Source: Clostridia bacterium
GTDB lineage: Bacteria; Bacillota; Clostridia; TANB77; CAG-508
NCBI GenBank assembly: GCA_900758165.1
Contig: CAAEQN010000151.1
Span: 1 to 21,043, forward strand
DNA: 21,043 nucleotides
Direction of reading: 5' to 3'
A program made the position numbers and the translations under genes. Below are positions 6,405-14,340 of this stretch, piece by piece. The stretch's first letter is position 1. The number at the start of each line of letters is the position of its first letter. The notes under the pieces were generated by a model. That model searched no databases. It saw only the letters and a program-made list of their open reading frames with translations, and had not been told where the DNA came from.

Positions 6405-7802
6405 TTGAAAGAAAATAAACATTGGAAAAGTAAAATGACAAACAAGGCGTCAATAATAACTATAGTTATTATACTAGCAGTAGTAATTGTGGCTGCTATA
6501 GCATATTTTGCATATCAGCAAACAAGAAAATATAAAGTCGCATCAGAAAATAAAAACAATATGGCTTTTTTTGAATTGGTAGATTATGTTCAAAACGTCG
6601 AAACATATTTAGCAAAAGCATTAATATCAACTACTCCAGAGCATGGAGCAGAAACTTTAACAAATGTATGGAGAGAAGCGGGAATTGCACAAAGCTATTT
6701 ATCTCAACTACCAATTAGTAGTAACGAATTAGAAAAAACTTCTAAATTCCTAAACCAAGTAAGTGATTATAGTTATTCATTATCAAGAAAAAATATAAAA
6801 GGAGAAAAACTAACAGATGAAGATTTTGATAATATAAAAAAATTGCATCAATATAGTGTAGAATTAGAAAACACATTAAATCAATTATCAACAGATTTAA
6901 ATGACGGAAGAATAAAATGGGGAGAGCTACAAAACGAAGGAACAAAAGCATTTGCAACACAAGTTACAAGTATAACAAGTGACAGCTTTTCAAGTTTAGA
7001 AGAAAATTTCCATGAATATTCTGGGTTGATATATGATGGAGCATTTTCAGAGCATATTACATCAATACAGAAAAAAGGATTGACCGGGGATGATATAGAC
7101 GAAGAAAAGGCAAAACAAAAGGTAAAAGAGTTTTATAAAGAGGACAAAATAGAGAGTATAAATTCTAATGGATATTCAGAAAATGCGGAAATTCCTTCAT
7201 TTGATTTTACTGTAAAAATGAAAGATAGCGACAATTTAGCAACAATATCTGTATCTAAAAAAGGAGGCCATATTATATTTGCAAATTACAATAAAACAGT
7301 AAATGCAGAAACAATATCACAAGAAAAAGCAGATGAAATAGGAAAGAAATTTTTAGATGAACATGGATATAAAGATATGAAAGAAACATATTATTTAAAG
7401 CAAAATGGAATAGTAACAATAAATTATGCATATTCACAAACAACGTCCAGTGGAGAAAAAGTAGTAATTTATCCAGACTTAATAAAATTAAAAGTTGCAT
7501 TAGATGATGGAAGCGTGTTAGGAATAGAAACAACGGGATACTTAAATTCACATGAAACAAGAAAAATTGAAGAAAATATAATTACAAAAGAAAAGGCAAA
7601 GGAAGTGTTAAACAAAAAAATAAATATTGAAAGTGAAAATTTAGCAATAATTCCAACAAAATGGAAAACAGAAGTATTATGTTGGGAGTTTAAAGGAAAA
7701 GTAGAAGACAATGAATTTTTAGTTTATATAAATGCACAAACAGGAAAAGAGCAAGATATTTTAGTAATAGTAAATACACCAGATGGAACACTAACACATT
7801 AA
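6405..7802 (+). CDS. ypeB: germination protein YpeB
   Basis: 465 residues from TTG 6405, preferred over an ATG at 6390 that overlaps the sleB stop, because GGAGGG (6392-6397) sits 7 nt before the TTG. One N-terminal membrane anchor (ASIITIVIILAVVIVAAIAYFAYQ, split here by no charge) is followed by a helical domain with NVETYLAKALIST and 'NVWREAGIAQSYLSQLPIS', typical of YpeB, and a C-terminal half with PepSY-like repeats (for example ISQEKADEIGKKFLDEHGY and ITKEKAKEVLNKKI). Length is close to B. subtilis YpeB (450). It holds SleB in the spore and is itself cleaved on germination. The genes are tightly linked to sleB with SD inside the junction, consistent with one forespore operon. Confidence 0.93.
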   Translation: MKENKHWKSKMTNKASIITIVIILAVVIVAAIAYFAYQQTRKYKVASENKNNMAFFELVDYVQNVETYLAKALISTTPEHGAETLTNVWREAGIAQSYLSQLPISSNELEKTSKFLNQVSDYSYSLSRKNIKGEKLTDEDFDNIKKLHQYSVELENTLNQLSTDLNDGRIKWGELQNEGTKAFATQVTSITSDSFSSLEENFHEYSGLIYDGAFSEHITSIQKKGLTGDDIDEEKAKQKVKEFYKEDKIESINSNGYSENAEIPSFDFTVKMKDSDNLATISVSKKGGHIIFANYNKTVNAETISQEKADEIGKKFLDEHGYKDMKETYYLKQNGIVTINYAYSQTTSSGEKVVIYPDLIKLKVALDDGSVLGIETTGYLNSHETRKIEENIITKEKAKEVLNKKINIESENLAIIPTKWKTEVLCWEFKGKVEDNEFLVYINAQTGKEQDILVIVNTPDGTLTH

Positions 7803-7897
7803 AATAGAATATTTTTACGGATTTAGAAAGCACTTCTAGTATATAAAAAATAAAAAAATACAAACTAATAATAATCTTTTACAAGGAGGATAATAAA

Positions 7898-8068
7898 ATG
7901 ACAAAAAGAAAAATAATGTCTGAAAATTTAAAAGAGGAAATAGCAAAAGAACTAGGAGTATATGAACAGGTAAAACAAGATGGAAGCTGGGAAAATGTAC
8001 CATCAAAAACTTGTGGCAACATGGTGTCAAAAGCAATAGAAATGGCAAATAGAAACACAAACAAATAG
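7898..8068 (+). CDS. small acid-soluble spore protein, alpha/beta type (short form)
   Basis: 56 residues, ATG with AAGGAGG 9 nt upstream. The sequence MSENLKEEIAKELGVYEQV (7-25) matches the conserved 'LK.EIA.ELGV' helix of alpha/beta SASPs, and PSKTCGNMVSKAIEMA (35-50) matches the second helix region 'TSRDCG...MV+K.IE.A'. These proteins coat DNA in the forespore and protect it from UV and chemicals. It lacks the long N-terminal part and the GPR-protease cleavage consensus is not obvious, as in the short clostridial form. It lies 95 nt after ypeB and ends in a strong terminator, in a run of sporulation genes. Clear C-terminal match; exact subclass uncertain. Confidence 0.78.
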   Translation: MTKRKIMSENLKEEIAKELGVYEQVKQDGSWENVPSKTCGNMVSKAIEMANRNTNK

Positions 8069-8078
8069 CAACAAACGA

Positions 8079-8104
8079 AAAAGGGAGCTGTAAAGCTCTC
8101 TTTT
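8079..8104 (+). terminator. strong terminator after the SASP gene
   Basis: AAAAGGGAGCT (8079-8089) and AGCTCTCTTTT (8094-8104) form an 11-bp stem with one G-T wobble and a GTAA loop, ending in T residues. It lies 10 nt after the SASP stop. Confidence 0.85.
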
Positions 8105-8148
8105 AAATTGACCTCTTTTAAATTTTAATATAAGCCAAGTATTTAACA

Positions 8149-8177
8149 TTGCAAAAATAAAATAACTAGCATATAAT
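8149..8177 (+). promoter_or_regulatory. promoter of murF-yqeK
   Basis: TTGCAA (8149-8154) and TATAAT (8172-8177) are separated by 17 nt and lie 25 nt before the murF ATG. A weaker TTGACC at 8108 has a poorly spaced TATAAG and is less likely. Confidence 0.65.
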
Positions 8178-8202
8178 AATAAAAAAGTTGGAGGACGAAA
8201 AA

Positions 8203-9570
8203 ATGAATATACAAATAACAGTAAAAGATATAATAAATGTTACAAAAGGAAAACTCATATATGGAAATGAAAATGAAATATGTGAAAATTTTTCAAGAAA
8301 TACGAAAGAAGTAAAACAAGGAGACATATACATAGGATTTAAAGGTGAGATATATGATGGAGGAGTATTCTATGAAGAAGCTTTTTCTAATGGAGCAAAA
8401 GGTTGCATTATTAATGAAATAGAAGGGTTGAAACTAAAAAAAGTAGAAAATAAATTTATAATACAAGTAGAAGATACAGTTAAAGCAATTGGACAAATAG
8501 CAAGATATAAAAGAGAAAAATATAATATACCAGTAATAGCTGTAACTGGAAGCGTTGGAAAAACTAGTACAAAAGACATTATAGCAAGTGTAGTATCACA
8601 AAAATATAAAACATTAAAAACACAAGCAAATTTAAATAACCATATAGGAATGCCACTTACAATATTAAGTTTAAAAGACCATGAAGCATTAGTAGTAGAA
8701 ATGGGAATGAATCATTTTGGAGAATTAAGCTATTTAACAAATATTGCAAAACCAACAATTGCTGTAATTACAAATGTTGGCACAGCGCATATAGGAAATT
8801 TGGGATCAAGAGAAAATATACTAAAAGCCAAATTAGAAATATTAGAAGGATTACCCAAAGATGGAGTCGTTATAATTAATAATGATAATGATTTATTACA
8901 TAAATGGCAGTTGGAGAACAAAAAATACAATGTTATAACTTATGGAATAAATAACAATAGTAAGTATGTTGCAAAAGAAATAAAATATACTACTACAGGA
9001 AGTGAATATCAATTAAATGGAAAAGAAAGTATCAAAGTGCCTGTTGGGGGAGAAGCTTTTGTATATAACAGTCTAGCCGCAATCAGTGTTGGAGAACTGT
9101 TAAATATACCAATAGAAAAAATACAAGTAGGAATAAAAAATTTTGAGCTTACAAAAATGAGGTTAGATGTTCAAAAAAGTAGCAAAGGTTATACAATAAT
9201 AAATGATTGTTATAATGCAAATTATGATTCTATGAAGTCGGCAATAGAATATCTAAACTCATCAAAAGGAAATAGAAAAATAGCAGTTTTAGGAGATATG
9301 CTAGAACTTGGAGAGTTCTCTCAAGAGTTACATAAAAAAGTTGGAGAAGAGGTTGCTAAAAATAAAATAGATATATTAATTACAGTTGGAAAAGAAGCAA
9401 ATAATATTGCCGAAACAGCGAAGAAAAATGGAATTAATACTACATACATGTTTGAAAATAACCAAAAGGCTATAACTAAATTGAAAGAAATATTAGAACC
9501 GAAAGACGTTGTTTTAGTTAAAGCGTCAAATTCTATGAATTTTAAAGAAATAGTTTCAAATATATTATAA
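8203..9570 (+). CDS. murF: UDP-N-acetylmuramoyl-tripeptide--D-alanyl-D-alanine ligase
   Basis: 455 residues. ATG 8203 follows GGAGG at good spacing; an upstream in-frame TTG (8188) would put the SD inside the gene. Parts: N-terminal substrate domain with FSRNTKEVKQGDIYIGFKGE (30-49), ATP-binding VTGSVGKTSTKD (114-125), NNHIGMPLT (145-153), VVEMGMNHFGEL (164-175), NVGTAHIGNLGS (191-202) and the AKLEI segment (209-213) holding the lysine that is carbamylated in Mur ligases. The C-terminal Mur domain has INDCYNANYDSMKSAI and AVLGDMLELGE. It adds D-Ala-D-Ala to the UDP-MurNAc-tripeptide, the last cytoplasmic step of the wall precursor. It is outside any dcw cluster here, followed by yqeK 29 nt later. 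Confidence 0.96.
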   Translation: MNIQITVKDIINVTKGKLIYGNENEICENFSRNTKEVKQGDIYIGFKGEIYDGGVFYEEAFSNGAKGCIINEIEGLKLKKVENKFIIQVEDTVKAIGQIARYKREKYNIPVIAVTGSVGKTSTKDIIASVVSQKYKTLKTQANLNNHIGMPLTILSLKDHEALVVEMGMNHFGELSYLTNIAKPTIAVITNVGTAHIGNLGSRENILKAKLEILEGLPKDGVVIINNDNDLLHKWQLENKKYNVITYGINNNSKYVAKEIKYTTTGSEYQLNGKESIKVPVGGEAFVYNSLAAISVGELLNIPIEKIQVGIKNFELTKMRLDVQKSSKGYTIINDCYNANYDSMKSAIEYLNSSKGNRKIAVLGDMLELGEFSQELHKKVGEEVAKNKIDILITVGKEANNIAETAKKNGINTTYMFENNQKAITKLKEILEPKDVVLVKASNSMNFKEIVSNIL

Positions 9571-9599
9571 TAAAATCTAAATAAAAAAGAGGAAAAGTA

Positions 9600-10178
9600 A
9601 TGGAATTAATAGAACAAATAAAAAAAGATTTAAAAGAAATATTATCTGAAAGAAGATATATACATTCACTAGGAGTAATGGAAATGGCAGGAAAACTTGC
9701 TAAAATTCATAACGAAGATATTGAAACTGCAAAAATAGCAGGATTACTCCATGATATTGCAAAAGAAATGCCAAAAGAAGAAATGCTAAAATATGTAAAA
9801 GAAAACAACATAGAGACAAACAAAATAGAGAGAATTAATACAGCAATATTACATGGGAAAATTGGTGCAGATATAGCTAAAAAAAGATATGGAGTAAGTA
9901 AGCAAATTCAGAATGCAATAAAATATCACACAACAACAAGTCCAGAAATGGATACATTAGCAAAAATAGTGTATGTGGCAGACAAAACAGAAATGAACAG
10001 AAAGTCAGAAGATTATGATATAGAATATGAAAGAAAGCTAGCAAAAAAAGATTTAGACGCAGTAATAATTTATATAATAGATGCCAATATAAAATCCTTA
10101 ATAGACAAGAATAAATTAATAGAGGAAGAAAGTGTGAAAACAAGAAATAGCTTGATGATAAAGAAATTAGAAAACTAA
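9600..10178 (+). CDS. yqeK: HD-domain phosphohydrolase YqeK (symmetrical Ap4A hydrolase family)
   Basis: 192 residues, ATG with AGAGGAAA upstream, 29 nt after murF, probably the same transcript. The HD-domain metal ligands are visible: RRYIHSLGVMEMA (His22), LLHDIAKEM (His51-Asp52), ILHGKIGA (His85), KYHTTTSPEMD (His110) and VYVADKTE (Asp128). These match YqeK, a metal-dependent hydrolase that splits diadenosine tetraphosphate symmetrically into ADP and so limits this alarmone. In Bacillus yqeK lies between nadD and rsfS; that context is missing here, so either the gene has moved or this is a second copy. Length is typical. Confidence 0.9.
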   Translation: MELIEQIKKDLKEILSERRYIHSLGVMEMAGKLAKIHNEDIETAKIAGLLHDIAKEMPKEEMLKYVKENNIETNKIERINTAILHGKIGADIAKKRYGVSKQIQNAIKYHTTTSPEMDTLAKIVYVADKTEMNRKSEDYDIEYERKLAKKDLDAVIIYIIDANIKSLIDKNKLIEEESVKTRNSLMIKKLEN

Positions 10179-10259
10179 TTGCCCGTCAAGAACAAAGACA
10201 AACGCAAATTGAATAAAGAAAAGTAATTTTGATTGTTTATTAAATTTATATTTTTTGTA

Positions 10260-10288
10260 TTCCAATAATTACATATATGTGATATAAT
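10260..10288 (+). promoter_or_regulatory. promoter of the dnaJ-like gene (extended -10)
   Basis: TATAAT (10283-10288) is preceded by TG at the extended -10 position (TGA-TATAAT). The best -35 at 17 nt is TTCCAA (10260-10265), weak, as is usual for extended -10 promoters. It lies 29 nt before the ATG. No CIRCE operator was seen. Confidence 0.5.
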
Positions 10289-10317
10289 ACAAACACCAAA
10301 GTATTGGAGGATGTCAA

Positions 10318-11220
10318 ATGATTTTTAAAGATTATTATAAAATATTAGGATTAGACACAAATAAAGTTAATGTTGAAGATATAAAAATAGCATATAGAGA
10401 GCAGGCTAAAAGATATCATCCAGATGTAAACATTGGAGATATCAAAGCTGAAGAGAGATTTAAAGATATAAATGAAGCGTATAAAACGCTATTAAATCCA
10501 TCATTGAGAAAAAAATACGACAGAATGTGGAATTCTTATATAGGAAAGAAGAAAAATAAAGAAGCAAAAAGCAACAAAGAGAAGACTACATCTCCAAGAG
10601 AAATATTAAATATAATATTAGGAGTGGAAAAAGAAAACGAAAAAGAAGAAATTTCAAGAACTAAAAAAACAAAGATGCCAATACAAGGGGAAAATGTAGA
10701 GACATCAATTCCAATCTCTATTATAGAAGGATTTTTTGGACTAAAGAAAACAATATCTTTAAGAACCGTAAATGGCAAAATGAAAAATTTTGAAATAAAT
10801 ATTCCGGCGGGAATAAGAGATGGAGAGAAGATTAGACTAATAGGACAAGGAAAGCCAGGAGAAAACGGTGGAAAAAATGGAGACTTATTAATCAAAATCA
10901 ATATAAAAGAAGATAAAAAATATAAACTAATTGGTTCAGATATATACACTGAACTAAATATTAGCCCTTGGGAAGCGGTACTTGGAACAAAGGTAAATAT
11001 TGATGCCATAGATGAAACAATTGGAGTATATGTCCCTCAAGGTATAGAAACAGGAGAAGAAATACAAATAGAGAATAAAGGGTATAAAGATATAAAAACA
11101 GGAAGAGGAAAGTTCATTATAACAGTAAAAATAATGGTTCCAAAGACTCTTTCAGAAAAAGAAAAGGATTTATATAAAGAAATGAAAAAGATTTCAAAAT
11201 TCAACCCAAGAGATATATAA
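10318..11220 (+). CDS. DnaJ-class cochaperone (J domain plus C-terminal domains, no zinc finger; CbpA-like)
   Basis: 300 residues, ATG with TTGGAGG 7 nt upstream. The J domain is residues 1-70 with DYYKILGL and the HPD triad at 34-36 (KRYHPDVN), followed by a Lys/Glu-rich linker (75-120). The C-terminal substrate-binding part begins at VETSIPISIIEGFFG and continues with IPAGIRDGEKIRLIGQGKPGENGGKNGDL, typical of DnaJ C-terminal domains I and II. No CxxCxGxG zinc repeats are present, so this is a type B/CbpA-like protein, not canonical DnaJ. It stimulates DnaK ATPase and delivers substrate. It is monocistronic by its own promoter; no grpE or dnaK is nearby. Which J-protein role it plays is unknown. 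Confidence 0.92.
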   Translation: MIFKDYYKILGLDTNKVNVEDIKIAYREQAKRYHPDVNIGDIKAEERFKDINEAYKTLLNPSLRKKYDRMWNSYIGKKKNKEAKSNKEKTTSPREILNIILGVEKENEKEEISRTKKTKMPIQGENVETSIPISIIEGFFGLKKTISLRTVNGKMKNFEINIPAGIRDGEKIRLIGQGKPGENGGKNGDLLIKINIKEDKKYKLIGSDIYTELNISPWEAVLGTKVNIDAIDETIGVYVPQGIETGEEIQIENKGYKDIKTGRGKFIITVKIMVPKTLSEKEKDLYKEMKKISKFNPRDI

Positions 11221-11331
11221 AACACATTCTATAGTTGTAAAATATAGACATATTCTACAAAACACAAGAGACAAAAACCTGAAATATGGAAAACACAAAG
11301 AGTTTGACAAAAGGTAAACATAAAATTAATA

Positions 11332-11360
11332 TTGACATATTCTTATAAATGATGTATAAT
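11332..11360 (+). promoter_or_regulatory. consensus promoter of the coupling-ATPase unit
   Basis: A perfect TTGACA (11332-11337), 17-nt spacer and perfect TATAAT (11355-11360). A second TTGACA at 11304 with a weak TAATAT at 11327 suggests a tandem upstream promoter. This is one of the best promoters in the window, implying constitutive vegetative expression of the three genes downstream. Confidence 0.8.
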
Positions 11361-11419
11361 ATAAGAGTATGCAGAAGAAAAGATATGGAAAATATTCCAT
11401 ATTAGAAAGAGGTGTAAAA

Positions 11420-11944
11420 ATGGACCAAATACAGGGAAAACACTTTAGTATAACTGATCCACACAATGTAAGCACAGTAATCTATCAAATTAATAAAACA
11501 GAAAAAGAATTTGAACAAAATTCACCTAAATTTACATTGGAAAGATTAAAGTGCAGAGAAGAGTTAGTAGGAGAAAACAAAAAGAAAACTTTTTTCGTTA
11601 ATGTGGCTAACAATAATGATGAAAATCAGTTAGTTATTCTATCTTTTGGTCAAGATAGAGTTGTGGTAAACATGGGAATACTAAACAAAAACGAAGTAAA
11701 GATTTCAAAAAAGCCTGCTCCGGTTAAATTTAACACATTATATTCAGAACAAGAAATAGAGTATAAGGATGTTAAATATACACCAAATTTGCAAAGGCCA
11801 ATAACAATAATAGACCCAGAAACGACAGAGGAAATAAAACCAGTCTTATATTTTGATAAAGATACAAATGAAGTTAAAGGAAAATGTAAACTAAAACCAT
11901 ATAAATCTTATTTTGCGTTTGAAATAAGAGAAGATAATAATTAA
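11420..11944 (+). CDS. unrecognised protein, first gene of the coupling-ATPase unit
   Basis: 174 residues. ATG 11420 is preferred over one at 11369 because AAAGAGGTG lies just upstream and the earlier start overlaps the start of the transcript. No signal peptide or membrane segment. Predicted by eye to be beta-rich, with alternating strands such as KTFFVNVANN, QLVILSFGQDRVVVNMG and RPITIIDPET, and one cysteine (CREEL) plus KGKCKLKPY near the end. I recognise no family. It is followed 12 nt later by the 63-residue gene and then the VirD4-like ATPase, all with SDs, so the three are probably co-expressed and work together. It may be a substrate, adaptor or accessory of the ATPase; this is inference from context only. 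Confidence 0.85.
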   Translation: MDQIQGKHFSITDPHNVSTVIYQINKTEKEFEQNSPKFTLERLKCREELVGENKKKTFFVNVANNNDENQLVILSFGQDRVVVNMGILNKNEVKISKKPAPVKFNTLYSEQEIEYKDVKYTPNLQRPITIIDPETTEEIKPVLYFDKDTNEVKGKCKLKPYKSYFAFEIREDNN

Positions 11945-11956
11945 GGGGGAACTTAA

Positions 11957-12148
11957 ATGAGCGACAATAAAAAAGAACCGACAAATGGAGGTTCAAAATA
12001 TATAATAGTTGGTGGACAAATAAATGTAGATGAAAGAGCAAATGAATTAAAAATGCCACCAGAGGGAGCAATGAAAATAAAATTGCCTCAAGACGAAAAA
12101 GATTTTATTTCCATTCCATTAGTTCAAGACCAAGAAATAGAAAGATAG
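11957..12148 (+). CDS. unrecognised small protein, second gene of the coupling-ATPase unit
   Basis: 63 residues, ATG with AAGGGGGA 6-7 nt upstream, 12 nt after the previous stop. It is charged and soluble-looking, with a polar N-terminus (MSDNKKEPTNGG), a short strand KYIIVGGQINVDE, and a proline-containing middle (KMPPEGAMKIKLPQDEK). No membrane segment or known motif. Codon use matches its neighbours and the SD is strong, so it is likely real. Size and context would fit a small partner of the downstream ATPase, but nothing in the sequence proves it. Confidence 0.75.
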   Translation: MSDNKKEPTNGGSKYIIVGGQINVDERANELKMPPEGAMKIKLPQDEKDFISIPLVQDQEIER

Positions 12149-12182
12149 AAGTATAATAAAACACAAGAAAAGGTGAAATTAT

Positions 12183-14207
12183 ATGAATTATAAAATAGAA
12201 AAGAAATTACAAGATAATAAAAAATATTTAATAGTATTTTTAATACTTTGGATAGTATTAGAAATACTATTAATTGCGCCTATAGCAGTGGCAATTAATA
12301 ATAATACTATAAATGAAAAATTAGATTTTGGCAACTGTATAGTTGATGTTTTCAAAGAGATATATCAATTTAAAGCAATTACAAAACTAGCTGTTGGAAA
12401 TACAATGGCTATATTTGGAAAAACAACATTATGGTTTACAATAATATTTATAATAGCAATTACTATAGGATTGATTAAATCAAAATCAAAAAACAACTTT
12501 AAAGATATAGAAAACGGTTCAAGTGATTGGAGCAGAGGTGGAGAACAGTATAGAATATTAAGCAAAAACAAAGGAATAATTTTAGCAGAAGACAATTACC
12601 TACCAATAGATAAGATGGGAAATATAAACGTATTAGTAGTCGGAGGTTCTGGCTCTGGTAAATCTGCATGTTATTCAAAACCAAATGCATATCAAATGCT
12701 TGGATCTTATGTATTTACAGATCCAAAAGGAGAATTATATGATGATACAGCTGGTTTTCTAAAACAGAATGGATATGATATAAAAGTATTAAATTTAGTA
12801 AATCCAGAAAATAGTGATGGATATAACCCACTAATGCACATAAACAGTAATATCGATGTAGATGTTATAGCACATACAATAGTAAAAGGACAAGAAGCAG
12901 AGGGAAAAAGTTCAGATCCATTTTGGGATGATAACGCAGAAATGCTATTAAAGGCTTTAATATATTATTTAATAGCCACTAGACCACCAGAAGAACAGAA
13001 TTTAGCATCTTGTGCAGAACTTGTAAGAGCAGCAAATTCAAATAATGGAACAAGTTTATTATCAGAATTAATAAATGAACTACCATTTGATCATCCTGCT
13101 AGAACAAACTTTAAGTCAATAGAGCTAGCATCCGAAAAGACTTTTAGTTCAATATTAAGTACTTTGCAATCTAAATTAGGAAAATTTGATTCAAAGGAAA
13201 TAGCAGAAGTAACATCAACAAACACAATAAACTTTGAAGATATAGCAACTCATAAAACTGCATTATATGTAATATCATCAGATACACATACAGCATATAA
13301 TTTCTTATTAACAATTTTCTTTGCACAAATGATACAACAATTATATAACTTTGCAGATCAAAATGGTGGAAAATTGCCAATAAGAACATATTTCATATTG
13401 GATGAGTTTGCAAACATTGGTCAAATACCAGACTTCGATAAGAAAATATCAACAAGTAGAAGTAGAGGAATTTCATTTAGCGTAATACTACAAAATTTAG
13501 ACCAGTTAGAAGCAGTATATGAAAAGTCTTATGAAACGATTATGGGAAACTGTGATACTCATGTATTTTTAGGAAGTAACTCTTTTAAAACAGTAGAATA
13601 TTTCTCTAAACAATTAGGCGAAACTACTATATTAAGAGATACAAAATCTATTAATAGAAACAAAGACTATTCTAAATCAGGATTTAATACTTCAGACCAA
13701 GTAATGGGAAGAGCATTAATGACACCAGATGAATTAAGAAGAATGGATAATGATTTATGTATAATTTTTGAAAAAGGATTAAAACCAATAAAGGCAAAGA
13801 AATTCTATTACTTTAGAAAACCAATGGCAAGAGAGTTCCAGAGATATAAAATAAGCCATAATGATTTTAATTCGGGAGTTAGAGGAGAATGGAGAAAATT
13901 TAATCCAGCAAATCCTTATACAGAAACGAATAATAATGAAAAAGAGCAAGATTTAAAAGTAGAATCTTTAGATGATTTATTTGAAAGTGATGATACAACT
14001 CCGAAAGTAGAGCAGGTAGCCACAAACAATCAACAAGAATACACAAATATTTCTGAAACAAAACCTACTAATAATTCGGAAGAAGCACCAGTGTTACCAA
14101 TGGAAGATAATACAAAACAAGACGAATTATTTACTAAAGACTTACAAGAAGAATTAGAGGCAAAATTTGATGAATTATTTGGACCAATAGATAACAACGA
14201 AAATTAA
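12183..14207 (+). CDS. VirD4/TraG-type coupling ATPase (T4CP), stand-alone
   Basis: 674 residues, ATG with AAAGGTGA upstream, 34 nt after the small gene. Two N-terminal membrane helices (YLIVFLILWIVLEILLI, 15-31; TTLWFTIIFIIAITIGLI, 81-98) precede the ATPase: Walker A VVGGSGSGKS (152-161), TDPKGELYDD (179-188), NPLMHI and DPFWDDNAEMLLKALIYYL (typical of the family), Walker B FILDEFANIG with Asp407-Glu408, and STSRSRGISFSVILQNLDQL. From about residue 570 there is an acidic, Asn/Gln/Thr-rich low-complexity tail ending in DLQEELEAKFDELFG. T4CPs are hexameric inner-membrane pumps that pass DNA-relaxase or effector proteins to a type IV channel. Here no relaxase, VirB4, VirB6 or integrase is adjacent; neighbours are housekeeping genes. 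It could be a remnant of an integrated element, work in trans with one elsewhere, or serve a dedicated system. Confidence 0.93.
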   Translation: MNYKIEKKLQDNKKYLIVFLILWIVLEILLIAPIAVAINNNTINEKLDFGNCIVDVFKEIYQFKAITKLAVGNTMAIFGKTTLWFTIIFIIAITIGLIKSKSKNNFKDIENGSSDWSRGGEQYRILSKNKGIILAEDNYLPIDKMGNINVLVVGGSGSGKSACYSKPNAYQMLGSYVFTDPKGELYDDTAGFLKQNGYDIKVLNLVNPENSDGYNPLMHINSNIDVDVIAHTIVKGQEAEGKSSDPFWDDNAEMLLKALIYYLIATRPPEEQNLASCAELVRAANSNNGTSLLSELINELPFDHPARTNFKSIELASEKTFSSILSTLQSKLGKFDSKEIAEVTSTNTINFEDIATHKTALYVISSDTHTAYNFLLTIFFAQMIQQLYNFADQNGGKLPIRTYFILDEFANIGQIPDFDKKISTSRSRGISFSVILQNLDQLEAVYEKSYETIMGNCDTHVFLGSNSFKTVEYFSKQLGETTILRDTKSINRNKDYSKSGFNTSDQVMGRALMTPDELRRMDNDLCIIFEKGLKPIKAKKFYYFRKPMAREFQRYKISHNDFNSGVRGEWRKFNPANPYTETNNNEKEQDLKVESLDDLFESDDTTPKVEQVATNNQQEYTNISETKPTNNSEEAPVLPMEDNTKQDELFTKDLQEELEAKFDELFGPIDNNEN

Positions 14208-14213
14208 ATTAAT

Positions 14214-14253
14214 AAAAAGTTCTAAATACTAACAATATATTTAGAACTTTTTT
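14214..14253 (+). terminator. strong terminator after the coupling-ATPase gene
   Basis: AAAAAGTTCTAAAT (14214-14227) and ATTTAGAACTTTTT (14239-14252) form a 14-bp perfect stem with an 11-nt loop, ending in seven T. It starts 7 nt after the stop and closes the three-gene unit. Confidence 0.88.
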
Positions 14254-14286
14254 GTTAAACAAATAAGAACAAATGTTTTAAAACTA

Positions 14287-14315
14287 TTGACTAAATACTT
14301 GACTTATGATATAAA
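14287..14315 (+). promoter_or_regulatory. promoter of the nuclease/ATPase pair
   Basis: TTGACT (14287-14292) and TATAAA (14310-14315) with a 17-nt spacer, 26 nt before the ATG. A second TTGACT at 14299 is too close to this -10. Confidence 0.6.
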
Positions 14316-14340
14316 AATATAAAAAAGAAGAAGTGATAAA

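Noticed and set aside
11221..11331. CTATA/TATAG pairing after the dnaJ-like gene as a terminator.
   Set aside because: Only 5 AT-rich base pairs and no T run follow; the 10-mer GACATATTCT repeated at the promoter is too short to interpret.
12183..14207. FtsK/SpoIIIE-type DNA translocase as an alternative for the coupling ATPase.
   Set aside because: The DPKGELY, DPFWDDNAEMLLKA and LDEFANIG motifs and the two N-terminal helices are those of VirD4/TraG; there is no FtsK gamma domain or four-helix N-terminus.
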